Shown piece by piece: positions 1 through 6,494 of a stretch of DNA of 10,540 bases; within the stretch, counting starts at the first letter, position 1; every line of letters starts with the position of its first letter. Under the pieces are notes generated by a model. That model searched no databases. It worked only from the letters and a program-made list of their open reading frames with translations, and was not told the DNA's origin. The translations under genes and the position numbers were made by a program. Where the stretch lies: positions 1 to 10,540 of the forward strand of contig CALGFL010000400.1 in assembly GCA_937881145.1 (NCBI GenBank). Reading direction: 5' to 3'. The stretch comes from an uncultured Bordetella sp. GTDB taxonomy: Bacteria > Pseudomonadota > Gammaproteobacteria > Burkholderiales > Burkholderiaceae_B.

Positions 1-17
1 AATCGTAAACACTCATC

Positions 18-1199
18 ATGAACTCTCACGCTTCACTTCCCCTGGACGCCGTACCCGGCGCCGGCATGGGCTCGCTGCTGCGGTTGACCCTGGCGTTGTT
101 CCTTTCCTATCTTGCCGTGGCGCTGTCGCTGTCGGCCATGTCAGTACACGTGGCACACGACCTGGGCCTGGGCAACGCTTTGAGCGGCCTGGCCGTCGCC
201 ATTCCCTTTCTCTCGACCATCCTGACACGCGGCTATGCCGGCAGCTATTCCGATCGCGCCGCAGGCAAGGCTTGCGCCATGCGCGGTCTGATCCTCTATA
301 CGGTCGCCAACTTGATCTGCCTAGGCTCGGTTTGGTTCGCCGGCTTTGGCACCTGGCCCACCTACGGCGTGCTTCTGGCCGGGCGCCTGTTGCTGGGCCT
401 GGGAGAAAGCTTGACAGTGATCGGCATCAGCGCCTGGGGCATGGCCATGGCGGGCCCAGCCCGCTCGGGCCGCGTGCTGGCCATGGTCGGCTTGGCCATG
501 TACGGCGCCTTCGCCGTCGGTGGTCCGCTGGGCCTGGCCGTACTCGAAACCCACGGTTTTTCCGCCTTGATGCTGCTGTGCGCCACCCTGCCCCTGGTCG
601 GTCTGCTGATGGCAATAACCCTGCCTGCCACCGCGCCGCACGCCGGCAAGCGCGCCTCGTTCTGGCAGGTACTGTGGCAGATCCGGCGCGAAGGCGTCGT
701 GGTGGGCCTGCAAGGCGTGGGTTTCGCAGTGATCGGCGCGTTCATGCCGTTGTACTTCCTGGCCAGGAGCTGGCCGCATGCCGGCCTGGGCCTGACCTGC
801 TTTGGCGCCGGTTTCGTGCTGATGCGCCTGGTCTGCGGCCACTTGCCCGACAAGGTGGGCGGCTTCCTGGTGGCCAAGTGGTCGATTGCAGTAGCGGCCA
901 TCGGTCAATATCTGCTGTGGCAGACGTCCAGTCCCGCACTGGCTTTGGCCGGAGCTTTGCTAACCGGCCTGGGCTGCTCGATGATCTTCCCGTCCATGGG
1001 CCTGGAGGCCGTGCGCCGCGTGCCGCCGCAACTGCGCGGCATGGCGATAGGCGGTTTCGCAGCCTATCAAGACATGGCGTATGGCGCGACGGGCCCCCTG
1101 GCAGGCCTGCTTGCCGACCAATATGGCTATGCCAGCGTGTTCCTCGCCGGCGCCCTGTGCGCCACAGCGGGATTCTTGCTGGTGATGCGGCGACGGTAG
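18..1199 (+). CDS. MFS permease, YhhS/arabinose-efflux-like
   Basis: Predicted inner-membrane major facilitator of 393 residues, the usual size for a 12-helix MFS protein. Hydrophobic segments run almost the whole length, starting near residue 20, with a more polar central stretch around residues 205-220 that fits the loop between the two six-helix halves. The loop after helix 2 carries a motif-A-like sequence (GYAGSYSDRAAGK). The second half has a GLGCSMIFPSMGLEAV segment and a GATGPLAGL segment, both resembling my recollection of E. coli YhhS. Substrate cannot be read from the sequence; export of a small molecule is the family expectation. The first ATG (18) is used, but no Shine-Dalgarno is visible in the 17 bases before it, and an in-frame ATG at 66 (Met17) is an alternative. 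It converges on the LysR gene, so it is probably not part of the aromatic operon. Confidence 0.88.
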   Translation: MNSHASLPLDAVPGAGMGSLLRLTLALFLSYLAVALSLSAMSVHVAHDLGLGNALSGLAVAIPFLSTILTRGYAGSYSDRAAGKACAMRGLILYTVANLICLGSVWFAGFGTWPTYGVLLAGRLLLGLGESLTVIGISAWGMAMAGPARSGRVLAMVGLAMYGAFAVGGPLGLAVLETHGFSALMLLCATLPLVGLLMAITLPATAPHAGKRASFWQVLWQIRREGVVVGLQGVGFAVIGAFMPLYFLARSWPHAGLGLTCFGAGFVLMRLVCGHLPDKVGGFLVAKWSIAVAAIGQYLLWQTSSPALALAGALLTGLGCSMIFPSMGLEAVRRVPPQLRGMAIGGFAAYQDMAYGATGPLAGLLADQYGYASVFLAGALCATAGFLLVMRRR

Positions 1200-1264
1200 A
1201 AACCGCTGGCGATTGATACGGATCCGCAGCGAGATCAAAGCGCAAGGCCTTAGGCGGTGCTCTT

Positions 1265-1288
1265 GCAAAGCAAAGCAAAGCAAAGCAA
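1265..1288. repeat. GCAAA pentanucleotide tandem repeat
   Basis: Four perfect GCAAA units followed by a partial GCAA make 24 bases of short tandem repeat. It lies between the convergent MFS and LysR stop codons, 30 bases beyond the LysR stop. On the minus strand it reads as TTTGC repeats, a T-rich stretch. Such repeats can change copy number by slippage, but no reading frame crosses this one, so any effect would be on RNA 3' ends. Confidence 0.9.
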
Positions 1289-1317
1289 CGCGGTTATCGC
1301 CTCGATTGCGAACCCGC
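1265..1317 (-). terminator. possible terminator of the LysR gene
   Basis: Two bases past the LysR stop, the minus-strand transcript could fold into an imperfect hairpin. Bases 1290-1295 pair with 1311-1317 around one bulged base, and 1298-1300 pair with 1308-1310 inside, leaving a 7-base loop. It is followed on that strand by the T-rich TTTGC repeat instead of an uninterrupted T run. The position fits an intrinsic terminator, but the stem is interrupted and the tail is not canonical, so this is tentative. No comparable hairpin is evident for the MFS gene on the plus strand. Confidence 0.3.
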
Positions 1318-1318
1318 A

Positions 1319-2236
1319 TCAAGAACCCGCGGCGACGATCTCGCGTATGCAGTCCATCGCCACCTGCACCGCCTGCGGACGGAAGCTCTCGCGCCGCCAG
1401 TACAAGGCCACCGCGCCGAAGCCCGACAAGCCGATCGGCAGCACGCGCAAGGTGTTCATCTGCGCCAGGCGCAAGGCTGCCCGATGCGAGGCCACGCCGA
1501 TCATGTCGCTGTTGTTGAGCAGCGTGAGATTGCTCGTCACCGAGTTGGTCTCGACCGCATCGCGCGGGATCGCCTGGCCGGCATCGGCCAACGCCTTCTC
1601 CAGCGCGGTGCGCACCGGCGTGCCCTGCGGCCAGACGATCCAGCGGTAATCGCGCAGATCGTTCCAGCCCAGCGGCGTGCGCGACAGCAGCGGGTGACCG
1701 GGCCGCGCCACCATGTGGATGGGGTCGCGGTAAAGCGGCTCGGTCTCGATGCCCGGCTCCGTGCCGCCCGGCATCGCCCGGCCCATGACCAGGTCCAGAT
1801 CGCCCTGCGCCAGTTGCTCGAGCAGGCGGTCGGTCGTGCCCTCGACCAGGCTCACGTGGGCCTGGGGCATGCGCTGGAACAGGCGCAGCATGGCCAGCGG
1901 CGCCGTGTCGGAAGCCGCCGCGCCCGAAGCGCCTATCACCACCCGGCCGGCGCTGCCTTCGCGCAGGGCGGCCATGTCGCCGCTGGCGCGGTCCAGCTGG
2001 GCATCCAGGCGGCGGGCATGCTCGATGAGGACTTCGCCGTACTGCGTGGGAATCAGCCCGCGCGCGTGGCGCTCGAACAGCGGCAGGCCGATGTCCTGCT
2101 CCAGATCCTTCAGCCACTTCGACAGGCCGGGCTGGGTGGTGTTGAGCAGGGCCGCGGAGTGGCTGATGTTGCGGGTTTGCGCCAGGCTGAGCAGCATCCT
2201 GACATTGCGCAGCCGCAGGCGATGGGTCCAGTCCAT
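1319..2236 (-). CDS. LysR-type transcriptional regulator
   Basis: DNA-binding transcription factor of 305 residues, normal LTTR length. The N-terminal winged helix-turn-helix covers roughly residues 10-65, with the recognition helix around TTQPGLSKWLKDLE and the typical GLPLFERHARG wing. An effector-binding domain follows from about residue 90 to the end. It is divergently transcribed from nagK with about 100 bp between the start codons, the usual arrangement of an LTTR and its target operon, so I infer that it senses an aromatic ligand and controls the downstream cluster. I chose ATG at 2236 (protein beginning MDWTHRLRLR) because a GGGGTG sequence lies just upstream; a GTG at 2242 would add two residues and would overlap that ribosome site. 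The effector cannot be read from the sequence. Confidence 0.93.
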   Translation of the reverse strand: MDWTHRLRLRNVRMLLSLAQTRNISHSAALLNTTQPGLSKWLKDLEQDIGLPLFERHARGLIPTQYGEVLIEHARRLDAQLDRASGDMAALREGSAGRVVIGASGAAASDTAPLAMLRLFQRMPQAHVSLVEGTTDRLLEQLAQGDLDLVMGRAMPGGTEPGIETEPLYRDPIHMVARPGHPLLSRTPLGWNDLRDYRWIVWPQGTPVRTALEKALADAGQAIPRDAVETNSVTSNLTLLNNSDMIGVASHRAALRLAQMNTLRVLPIGLSGFGAVALYWRRESFRPQAVQVAMDCIREIVAAGS

Positions 2237-2256
2237 GGGCACCCCGATGTATATGT

Positions 2257-2269
2257 TTTATGGCATGAA
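2257..2269. promoter_or_regulatory. LysR-box-like dyad, promoter-distal
   Basis: TTTATGGCATGAA is an odd palindrome centred on base 2263 with one mismatched pair, and it contains T-N11-A (T2257, A2269), the minimal LTTR recognition motif. It lies close to the LysR start and would sit near -59 of the proposed nagK promoter, where LTTR recognition sites are usually found. The binding role is inferred. Confidence 0.4.
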
Positions 2270-2275
2270 TTAGAA

Positions 2276-2294
2276 GATTTAATCATTTTAAATC
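2276..2294. promoter_or_regulatory. LysR-box-like dyad, promoter-proximal
   Basis: GATTTAA and TTAAATC are perfect 7-base inverted arms around a 5-base spacer, containing T-N11-A (T2279, A2291). The centre, base 2285, is 22 bp (about two helical turns) from the centre of the upstream dyad. The dyad overlaps the proposed -35 element, as expected for an LTTR activation site. The inverted repeat is seen directly; regulator binding is inferred. Confidence 0.5.
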
Positions 2295-2315
2295 GTATAT
2301 CTGGGTGACCATAAT
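2287..2315 (+). promoter_or_regulatory. candidate sigma-70 promoter of the nagK operon
   Basis: TTTAAA at 2287-2292 (four of six matches to the -35 consensus) and CATAAT at 2310-2315 (five of six to -10) are separated by 17 bp. Transcription would begin near 2322, just ahead of the ribosome site. The weak -35 and overlapping dyad fit an activator-dependent promoter. The surrounding 100 bp is clearly richer in A/T than the coding DNA. Confidence 0.45.
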
Positions 2316-2326
2316 GGATCGAATAC

Positions 2327-2333
2327 AAGGAGA
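2327..2333 (+). promoter_or_regulatory. ribosome binding site of nagK
   Basis: AAGGAGA lies four bases before ATG 2338. It decides the start against an in-frame GTG at 2305, which has no such site and would overlap the proposed promoter. Confidence 0.8.
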
Positions 2334-2337
2334 CACC

Positions 2338-3039
2338 ATGTCCTACGTTTTCGCCCCTGAAGCCACCGTCGGCGTGCCGGTTGCCGGCAGCAAAGACCTC
2401 TATCCGGTGCGCCGCGTCTATTGCGTGGGCCGCAACTACGCCGCCCACGCCCGCGAAATGGGCTTCGATCCCGACCGCGAACCGCCCTTCTTCTTCTGCA
2501 AGCCGGCCGATGCGGTCGTGCCCGTGGCCCACGGCGACACGCTGGATCTGCCCTACCCCAGCGAAACGCACAACTACCACTACGAGATCGAACTGGTCGC
2601 GGCCATCGGCCGCGCCGGCGCCGACATCTCCATCGAACAGGCGCTGGATCACGTGTGGGGTTATGCCGTGGGCCTGGACATGACGCGCCGCGACCTGCAG
2701 ATGAAGATGCGCGAGGCCGGCCGCCCCTGGGAGCTGGGCAAGGCCTTCGACCTGAGCGCGCCCATAGCGCCGTTGTATCCTGCGGATCAAGCCGGCGACA
2801 TTCACAAGGCCAGCCTATGGCTGAAGGTCAACGGCGAAACCAGGCAATCCAGCGAAATCTCCAAGCTGATCTGGTCGGTGGCCGAGACGGTGTCTTATCT
2901 GTCGAAGTTCTTCCGCCTGGAACCGGGCGACCTGATCTACACAGGCACCCCGGAAGGCGTGGGCCCCGTCGTGGCCGGCGATCTGATGCAAGGCGGCGTG
3001 GACGGTCTGGGCACCCTCAACGTTCGAGTGATCAAATAA
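2338..3039 (+). CDS. nagK: fumarylpyruvate hydrolase (FAA hydrolase family)
   Basis: Predicted cytoplasmic hydrolase that cleaves 3-fumarylpyruvate to fumarate and pyruvate, the last step of the glutathione-dependent gentisate pathway. The 233-residue length fits the short, single-domain FAA-hydrolase family. The divalent-metal ligands of the fold are recognisable as Glu83 and Glu85 (YEIEL) and Asp114 (GLDMTRRDLQ). Lys135 (GKAFD) and the C-terminal YTGTPEGVGPV loop (residues 201-211) are also family hallmarks. The segment VYCVGRNYAAHAREMG, residues 27-42, resembles my recollection of NagK from Ralstonia U2. The next gene is maleylpyruvate isomerase, starting in a TAATG overlap, which supports fumarylpyruvate over fumarylacetoacetate or an acylpyruvate as substrate. 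It is the first gene of the operon. Confidence 0.9.
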   Translation: MSYVFAPEATVGVPVAGSKDLYPVRRVYCVGRNYAAHAREMGFDPDREPPFFFCKPADAVVPVAHGDTLDLPYPSETHNYHYEIELVAAIGRAGADISIEQALDHVWGYAVGLDMTRRDLQMKMREAGRPWELGKAFDLSAPIAPLYPADQAGDIHKASLWLKVNGETRQSSEISKLIWSVAETVSYLSKFFRLEPGDLIYTGTPEGVGPVVAGDLMQGGVDGLGTLNVRVIK

Positions 3040-3680
3040 TGCAGATCTACAGCTTTTTCAACAGCTCCACGTCGTACCGCGTGCGCATCGCCCTGGGCCT
3101 GAAGGGCCTGCCCTACGACTACGAGGCCGTGGACATCCGCGCCAAGCAGCATCGCGAGCCCGGCTACGTCGCGCTCAACCCCAACGCCAACGTGCCGCTG
3201 CTGCGCGACGACGACTTCGACCTGGGCCAATCGCTGGCCATCATCGACTATCTCGACGCCACGCACCCCGAGCCGCGCCTGATCCCGGCCGATGCCAGGC
3301 TGCGCGCCCGCGTGCTGGAGCTGAGCTACGCCGTCGCCTGCGACATCCATCCGGTGAACAATCTGCGCATTCTCAAATACCTGATCAAGGAACTGGGCGT
3401 CACGCCCGAGCAAAAAGACGCGTGGTACGGCCACTGGATCCATGAAGGCCTGACGACCGTCGAGGCGCTGCTGGTGCGCCACGGCGGCAAAGGCGCCTAT
3501 TGCTTCGGCGACGCGCCCACCCTGGCCGATTGCTGCCTGGTGCCGCAGATGTTCAATGCCCTGCGCAACAAGTGCGACATGTCGTCCTACCCGCGCGCCA
3601 TGCAAATCTACGAACACTGCGTGCAGCAGCCGGCGTTCAAGAACGCCGCGCCCGGCGCCCAGCCCGACTTCCAGGCATGA
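3039..3680 (+). CDS. nagL: maleylpyruvate isomerase (zeta-class GST)
   Basis: Predicted cytoplasmic glutathione-dependent cis-trans isomerase, converting maleylpyruvate to fumarylpyruvate for NagK. At 213 residues it is a full-length zeta-class glutathione transferase: a thioredoxin-like domain to about residue 80, then an all-helical domain. The active-site motif is SSTSYRVRIAL (residues 9-19), the cis-proline pair is Val52-Pro53, and Gln64-Ser65 should hold the glutathione gamma-glutamyl group. CDIHPVNNLR (101-110) and the GDAPTLADCCLVPQ capping motif are typical. Thr11 replaces the cysteine usual in maleylacetoacetate isomerases; as I recall NagL also has Thr here, which together with the adjacent nagK favours maleylpyruvate. 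Maleylacetoacetate isomerase is the main alternative. The ATG shares its A with the nagK stop and has no good ribosome site, so translation is probably coupled. Confidence 0.88.
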   Translation: MQIYSFFNSSTSYRVRIALGLKGLPYDYEAVDIRAKQHREPGYVALNPNANVPLLRDDDFDLGQSLAIIDYLDATHPEPRLIPADARLRARVLELSYAVACDIHPVNNLRILKYLIKELGVTPEQKDAWYGHWIHEGLTTVEALLVRHGGKGAYCFGDAPTLADCCLVPQMFNALRNKCDMSSYPRAMQIYEHCVQQPAFKNAAPGAQPDFQA

Positions 3681-4063
3681 GCGCAGACACGCGCGAGCCC
3701 GCCGCGCAGGGGCGGCCCTTGCGCACCTACACCGACCCGGCCTACCGGCCGCTGTGCGACACGCTGGCCCAGGTGCGGCAGAACATCGACCGGCTCGATG
3801 ACGACATCGTGCGGCTGATCGCGCAGCGCGCCATGTATGTGAAAGACGCGGCGCGCTTCAAACGCGATGCCTTCCAGGTGAGCGCACCAGCCCGCCAGGC
3901 CGAGGTCTACGCCAAGGTGCGCGCCCTGGCCCGCAAGCACGACCTGGGTTTCGACAATCTGGAAGATGTCGTGGAAACTGCCTATCGCGCCCTGGTGGCG
4001 GCGTTCATCGCCAACGAGCAGGCGTATTTCGACAAGATGAAAACCATCGGAGACTCAACATGA
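3677..4063 (+). CDS. AroQ-fold protein, chorismate mutase / PchB-like
   Basis: Small all-helical protein of 128 residues with the AroQ chorismate-mutase fold from about residue 28 to 119. It resembles PchB, the isochorismate pyruvate-lyase that makes salicylate and has weak mutase activity. By spacing and context, Arg34, Arg51, Lys62 and Gln115 correspond to PchB Arg14, Arg31, Lys42 and Gln90 (from memory), so the polar active site looks intact. The Lys-to-Gln interval is 53 residues against 48 in PchB, an extra five. A charged tail of about 25 residues precedes the fold, and no export signal is visible, so it should be cytoplasmic. It overlaps nagL and the next gene by ATGA junctions, with no clear ribosome site of its own. 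The family is reasonably sure; the reaction is not, because neither mutase nor salicylate synthesis has an obvious role in gentisate breakdown. Confidence 0.75.
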   Translation: MSADTREPAAQGRPLRTYTDPAYRPLCDTLAQVRQNIDRLDDDIVRLIAQRAMYVKDAARFKRDAFQVSAPARQAEVYAKVRALARKHDLGFDNLEDVVETAYRALVAAFIANEQAYFDKMKTIGDST

Positions 4064-5073
4064 ACAAAATCGGCACTTCCGGACTGCGGCGCAAGTTCCT
4101 GGCGGCGGGCGTGGCTACGCTGGCGCTGGCCGCCGGCATGGCGGGCACTGCACCCGCGGCCCATGCCGCCGCCTGGCCCAGCCAGCCGCTGCGGCTCATC
4201 GTGCCTTTCGGCGCGGGCTCCAGTCCCGACCAGATGTCGCGCGTCATCGGCGAAAAGCTCGGCAAGATCCTGGGCCAGAACGTGATCATCGTGAACCGCC
4301 CGGGCGCCGGCGGCAATCTCGGCACCTTCGACATCGCCAATGCCAAGCCGGATGGCTACACCTTCGGCATCTCGATCACCGGCCCGCTGGTGAACAACAC
4401 GCTGATCTACAAAAAACTGCCCTACAACCCCGCCACCGACCTGGCGCCGCTGACGCTGGCCGTGCACCAGCCCAATGTGCTGGTCGTGCCGGCCACCTCC
4501 GGCATCACCACCATGCAGGGCCTGCTCGATGCGCTCAGGAAGAACCCCGGCAAATACAACTTTCCCTCGCCGGGCGTGGGCACCATTTCGCAGCTGGCCG
4601 TGGAGCTGATGCTGCAGCACACGCATACGAAGGCCACCCACATCGCCTACTCGTCCTCGCCCGACGCCCTCACGTCGCTGCTGGCCGGCAACACCCAGTT
4701 CGCAGCGCTGCCCCTGAGCTCGGTCATGGCCATGATCAAGGACGGCAGACTGCGGGCGCTCGCGGTCACCTTCCCCAAGCGCTCGCCGCTCCTGCCCGAG
4801 GTGCCCACGCTGAGCGAATCCAGCGTGCCCGGCGTCGAGGGCTCGGCCTGGGCCGGCTTCGTGATCTCGTCCAAGGTACCGGCCAATATCCGCAAGACGC
4901 TGTCCGACGCGCTGATCCAGGCCATCCACGACCCCGCGGTCAGCCAGAGGCTGACCACGATGTACATGGATCCGGTCGGCAGCACGCCGGCGCAGTTCAG
5001 CGACTACATGCATCAAGAGCTCAACCGCTGGGGCCCGCTCATCAGGAAGCTGGGGCTCGCGGGCTCGCTTTGA
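4060..5073 (+). CDS. Bug/TctC-family periplasmic solute receptor
   Basis: Predicted periplasmic binding protein of the tripartite tricarboxylate transporter type, 337 residues, a normal length. The N-terminus is a secretion signal with RRKFLAAG at residues 10-17, a Tat-like twin arginine, then a hydrophobic run and a likely cut after AHA at residue 36. The mature part starts WPSQPLRLIVPFGAG and carries the family hallmarks: Asp57 in the first ligand loop, NRPGAGGNLGT, PDGYTF, and a GVGTISQLAVELM segment. No TctA or TctB membrane partner is seen here, as is common for Bug proteins in Burkholderiales, so it may use a distant permease or act as a sensor. The start has GGAGA six bases upstream and overlaps the previous stop (ATGA). 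The ligand, probably a carboxylate or aromatic acid, is unknown. Confidence 0.92.
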   Translation: MNKIGTSGLRRKFLAAGVATLALAAGMAGTAPAAHAAAWPSQPLRLIVPFGAGSSPDQMSRVIGEKLGKILGQNVIIVNRPGAGGNLGTFDIANAKPDGYTFGISITGPLVNNTLIYKKLPYNPATDLAPLTLAVHQPNVLVVPATSGITTMQGLLDALRKNPGKYNFPSPGVGTISQLAVELMLQHTHTKATHIAYSSSPDALTSLLAGNTQFAALPLSSVMAMIKDGRLRALAVTFPKRSPLLPEVPTLSESSVPGVEGSAWAGFVISSKVPANIRKTLSDALIQAIHDPAVSQRLTTMYMDPVGSTPAQFSDYMHQELNRWGPLIRKLGLAGSL

Positions 5074-5106
5074 CAGATTGCGCGCCGCAGAAAAAAGAAC
5101 AGCGCC

Positions 5107-5113
5107 AGGAGGA
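5107..5113 (+). promoter_or_regulatory. ribosome binding site deciding the FAD oxidoreductase start
   Basis: AGGAGGA precedes two adjacent ATG codons, at 5118 (4 bases) and 5121 (7 bases). It rules out the in-frame TTG at 5070, which lies over the previous stop codon. Which of the two ATGs is used cannot be settled, and the difference is one residue. Confidence 0.8.
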
Positions 5114-5117
5114 CGAC

Positions 5118-6494
5118 ATGATGATCACCGAACCCGCCCGGCAGGTTGCACTGCACGGCGAATATGAAGTCGTGGTGCTCGGCGGCGGTCCCGCCGGCCT
5201 GCTCGCCGCGGCCAGCGCGGCACGCAACGGCGCGCACGTGCTGCTGATCGAACGCTACGGCTTTCTGGGCGGCATGGGCACAGCGGCGGGCGTGTCCAAC
5301 TTCTGCGGCCTGCATGCCAACGTGCACGGCCATATACGCCAGGTCGTGCACGGCATGACCGACGAACTGCTCGATCGCATGCGCGCCCTGGACGGCCTGA
5401 ACGAACCGCACCTGATCCTGGGCAAGATCCACGCACAGGCCTACGACATCTCGGCCTTCAAGTGTGCCGCCGACGGTTTAGTGCAGCATTACGGCGTCGA
5501 ACTGCTGTTCCACGCCCTGGCCACTGGCGCGGCGCGCGACGCGAGCGGCCGGCTCGACACGCTGTTCCTGGAAACCAAGTCGGGGCGCCGCGCGGTGCGC
5601 GCCCGCGTCTTCATCGACTGCTCGGGCGATGCCGATCTGGCGCACTGGGCCGGCCTGTCCTACGAGAAGGGCGACGAGGCCGGGCACATGATGTACCCCA
5701 CGCTGATGTTCAAGGTAGGCAACGTCGACGGCGTGCGCGCACAAGAAGCCTGGAAGACCATCCCCAAACTGATGGACGAGGTCCAGGCCAGCGGCGAATT
5801 CACCTTCCCGCGGCGCGGCGCCATCGTGCGCCCGCAAAAGCACGACTACGAGTGGCGCGTCAACGTGACGCAGCTGGCCAACCGCGACGGCTCGGCGGCC
5901 GACGGCACCGATGCCGTTTCGCTGTCGGCGGCCGAGTTCGAAGGACGCCGGCAGATCGTCGACTACCTGGCTTTTCTGCGCGCCAAGGTCCCCGGCTTCG
6001 AAAAAGCCTACATCCTGGACATCGCGCCGCAGCTGGGCATACGCGAGACGCGCCGCGTCGTCGGCGAATACATGCTCACGCGCGAAGACGTGCTGGGCTG
6101 CGCCGACTTTGCCGACAGTATCGGCGTGAACGGCTGGCCGCTGGAAATCCACGCGGCAGGCGACGTCCAGTGGGTCTGGCCGCCCATCCCCGAATCGCGC
6201 GGCTACAACCAGCTGCCTTTTCGCATGATCGTGCCCAGGCAAGGGCCGGGCATCCCCGACAACATGCTGGTGGCGGGCCGCTGCGCCGCCATGACGCACG
6301 AAGGCCAGTCGGCCGCCCGAGTGAGCGGCAGCTGCTTCGTCATGGGCGAAGCGGCGGGCACCGCGGCCGCACTGGCCCTGCGCGCCGGCATCGCACCCGC
6401 ACGCATGGCGCCGCAAACGCTGCAGCAGCAACTCGAACGCCAGGGCGTGTTCCTGGGCGCTCAACAAGAGACACGGGAGAACGCACTGCAATGA
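5118..6494 (+). CDS. FAD-dependent oxidoreductase, FAD_oxidored family, substrate unknown
   Basis: Predicted soluble flavoprotein of 458 residues. The N-terminal Rossmann motif is G22-x-G24-x-x-G27 (VVVLGGGPAGLLAA), with Glu45 at the end of the second strand to hold the FAD ribose, followed by GFLGGMGTAAG. A RETRRVVGEYMLTRED block (from Arg309) and a C-terminal flavin-binding region (residues 383-421, with VAGRCAAMTHEGQSAARVSG) are typical of the FAD_oxidored group. There is no signal peptide or membrane segment, so a cytoplasmic location is likely. The reaction is not identifiable: relatives include dehydrogenases and reductases of small acids. It follows the Bug receptor after 44 bp with its own strong ribosome site, and its stop overlaps the start of the monooxygenase (ATGA), which suggests the two act in one pathway. 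The neighbouring monooxygenase is of a different flavoprotein class, so this is not a duplicate. Confidence 0.85.
   Translation: MMITEPARQVALHGEYEVVVLGGGPAGLLAAASAARNGAHVLLIERYGFLGGMGTAAGVSNFCGLHANVHGHIRQVVHGMTDELLDRMRALDGLNEPHLILGKIHAQAYDISAFKCAADGLVQHYGVELLFHALATGAARDASGRLDTLFLETKSGRRAVRARVFIDCSGDADLAHWAGLSYEKGDEAGHMMYPTLMFKVGNVDGVRAQEAWKTIPKLMDEVQASGEFTFPRRGAIVRPQKHDYEWRVNVTQLANRDGSAADGTDAVSLSAAEFEGRRQIVDYLAFLRAKVPGFEKAYILDIAPQLGIRETRRVVGEYMLTREDVLGCADFADSIGVNGWPLEIHAAGDVQWVWPPIPESRGYNQLPFRMIVPRQGPGIPDNMLVAGRCAAMTHEGQSAARVSGSCFVMGEAAGTAAALALRAGIAPARMAPQTLQQQLERQGVFLGAQQETRENALQ

Noticed and set aside
1204..1231. Possible hairpin just after the MFS stop (CGCTG with CAGCG)
   Set aside because: Only five base pairs around an 18-base loop and no following T run, so it is too weak to call a terminator.
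1484..2308. Plus-strand open frame of 274 codons opposite the LysR gene
   Set aside because: Its translation is low-complexity, rich in Gln, Ala, Arg and His, and the opposite strand encodes a clear LysR regulator.
2421..3038. Open upstream extension of the nagL frame across nagK
   Set aside because: The translation is Arg-rich noise. The zeta-class GST domain begins immediately at ATG 3039.
3982..5016. Minus-strand open frame of 344 codons opposite the Bug receptor
   Set aside because: Rich in Gly, Arg, His and Gln with no domain, and it lies opposite a well-supported Bug receptor.
5070..5075. Perfect TTGACA, a possible -35 box before the FAD oxidoreductase
   Set aside because: The sequence 17 bases downstream is AAAAAG with no -10-like hexamer, so an internal promoter is not supported.
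5462..6490. Open upstream extension of the monooxygenase frame into the preceding gene
   Set aside because: The extension reads as Arg/Pro/Ala-rich noise in the wrong frame of the FAD oxidoreductase. The FAD motif right after ATG 6491 fixes the true start.
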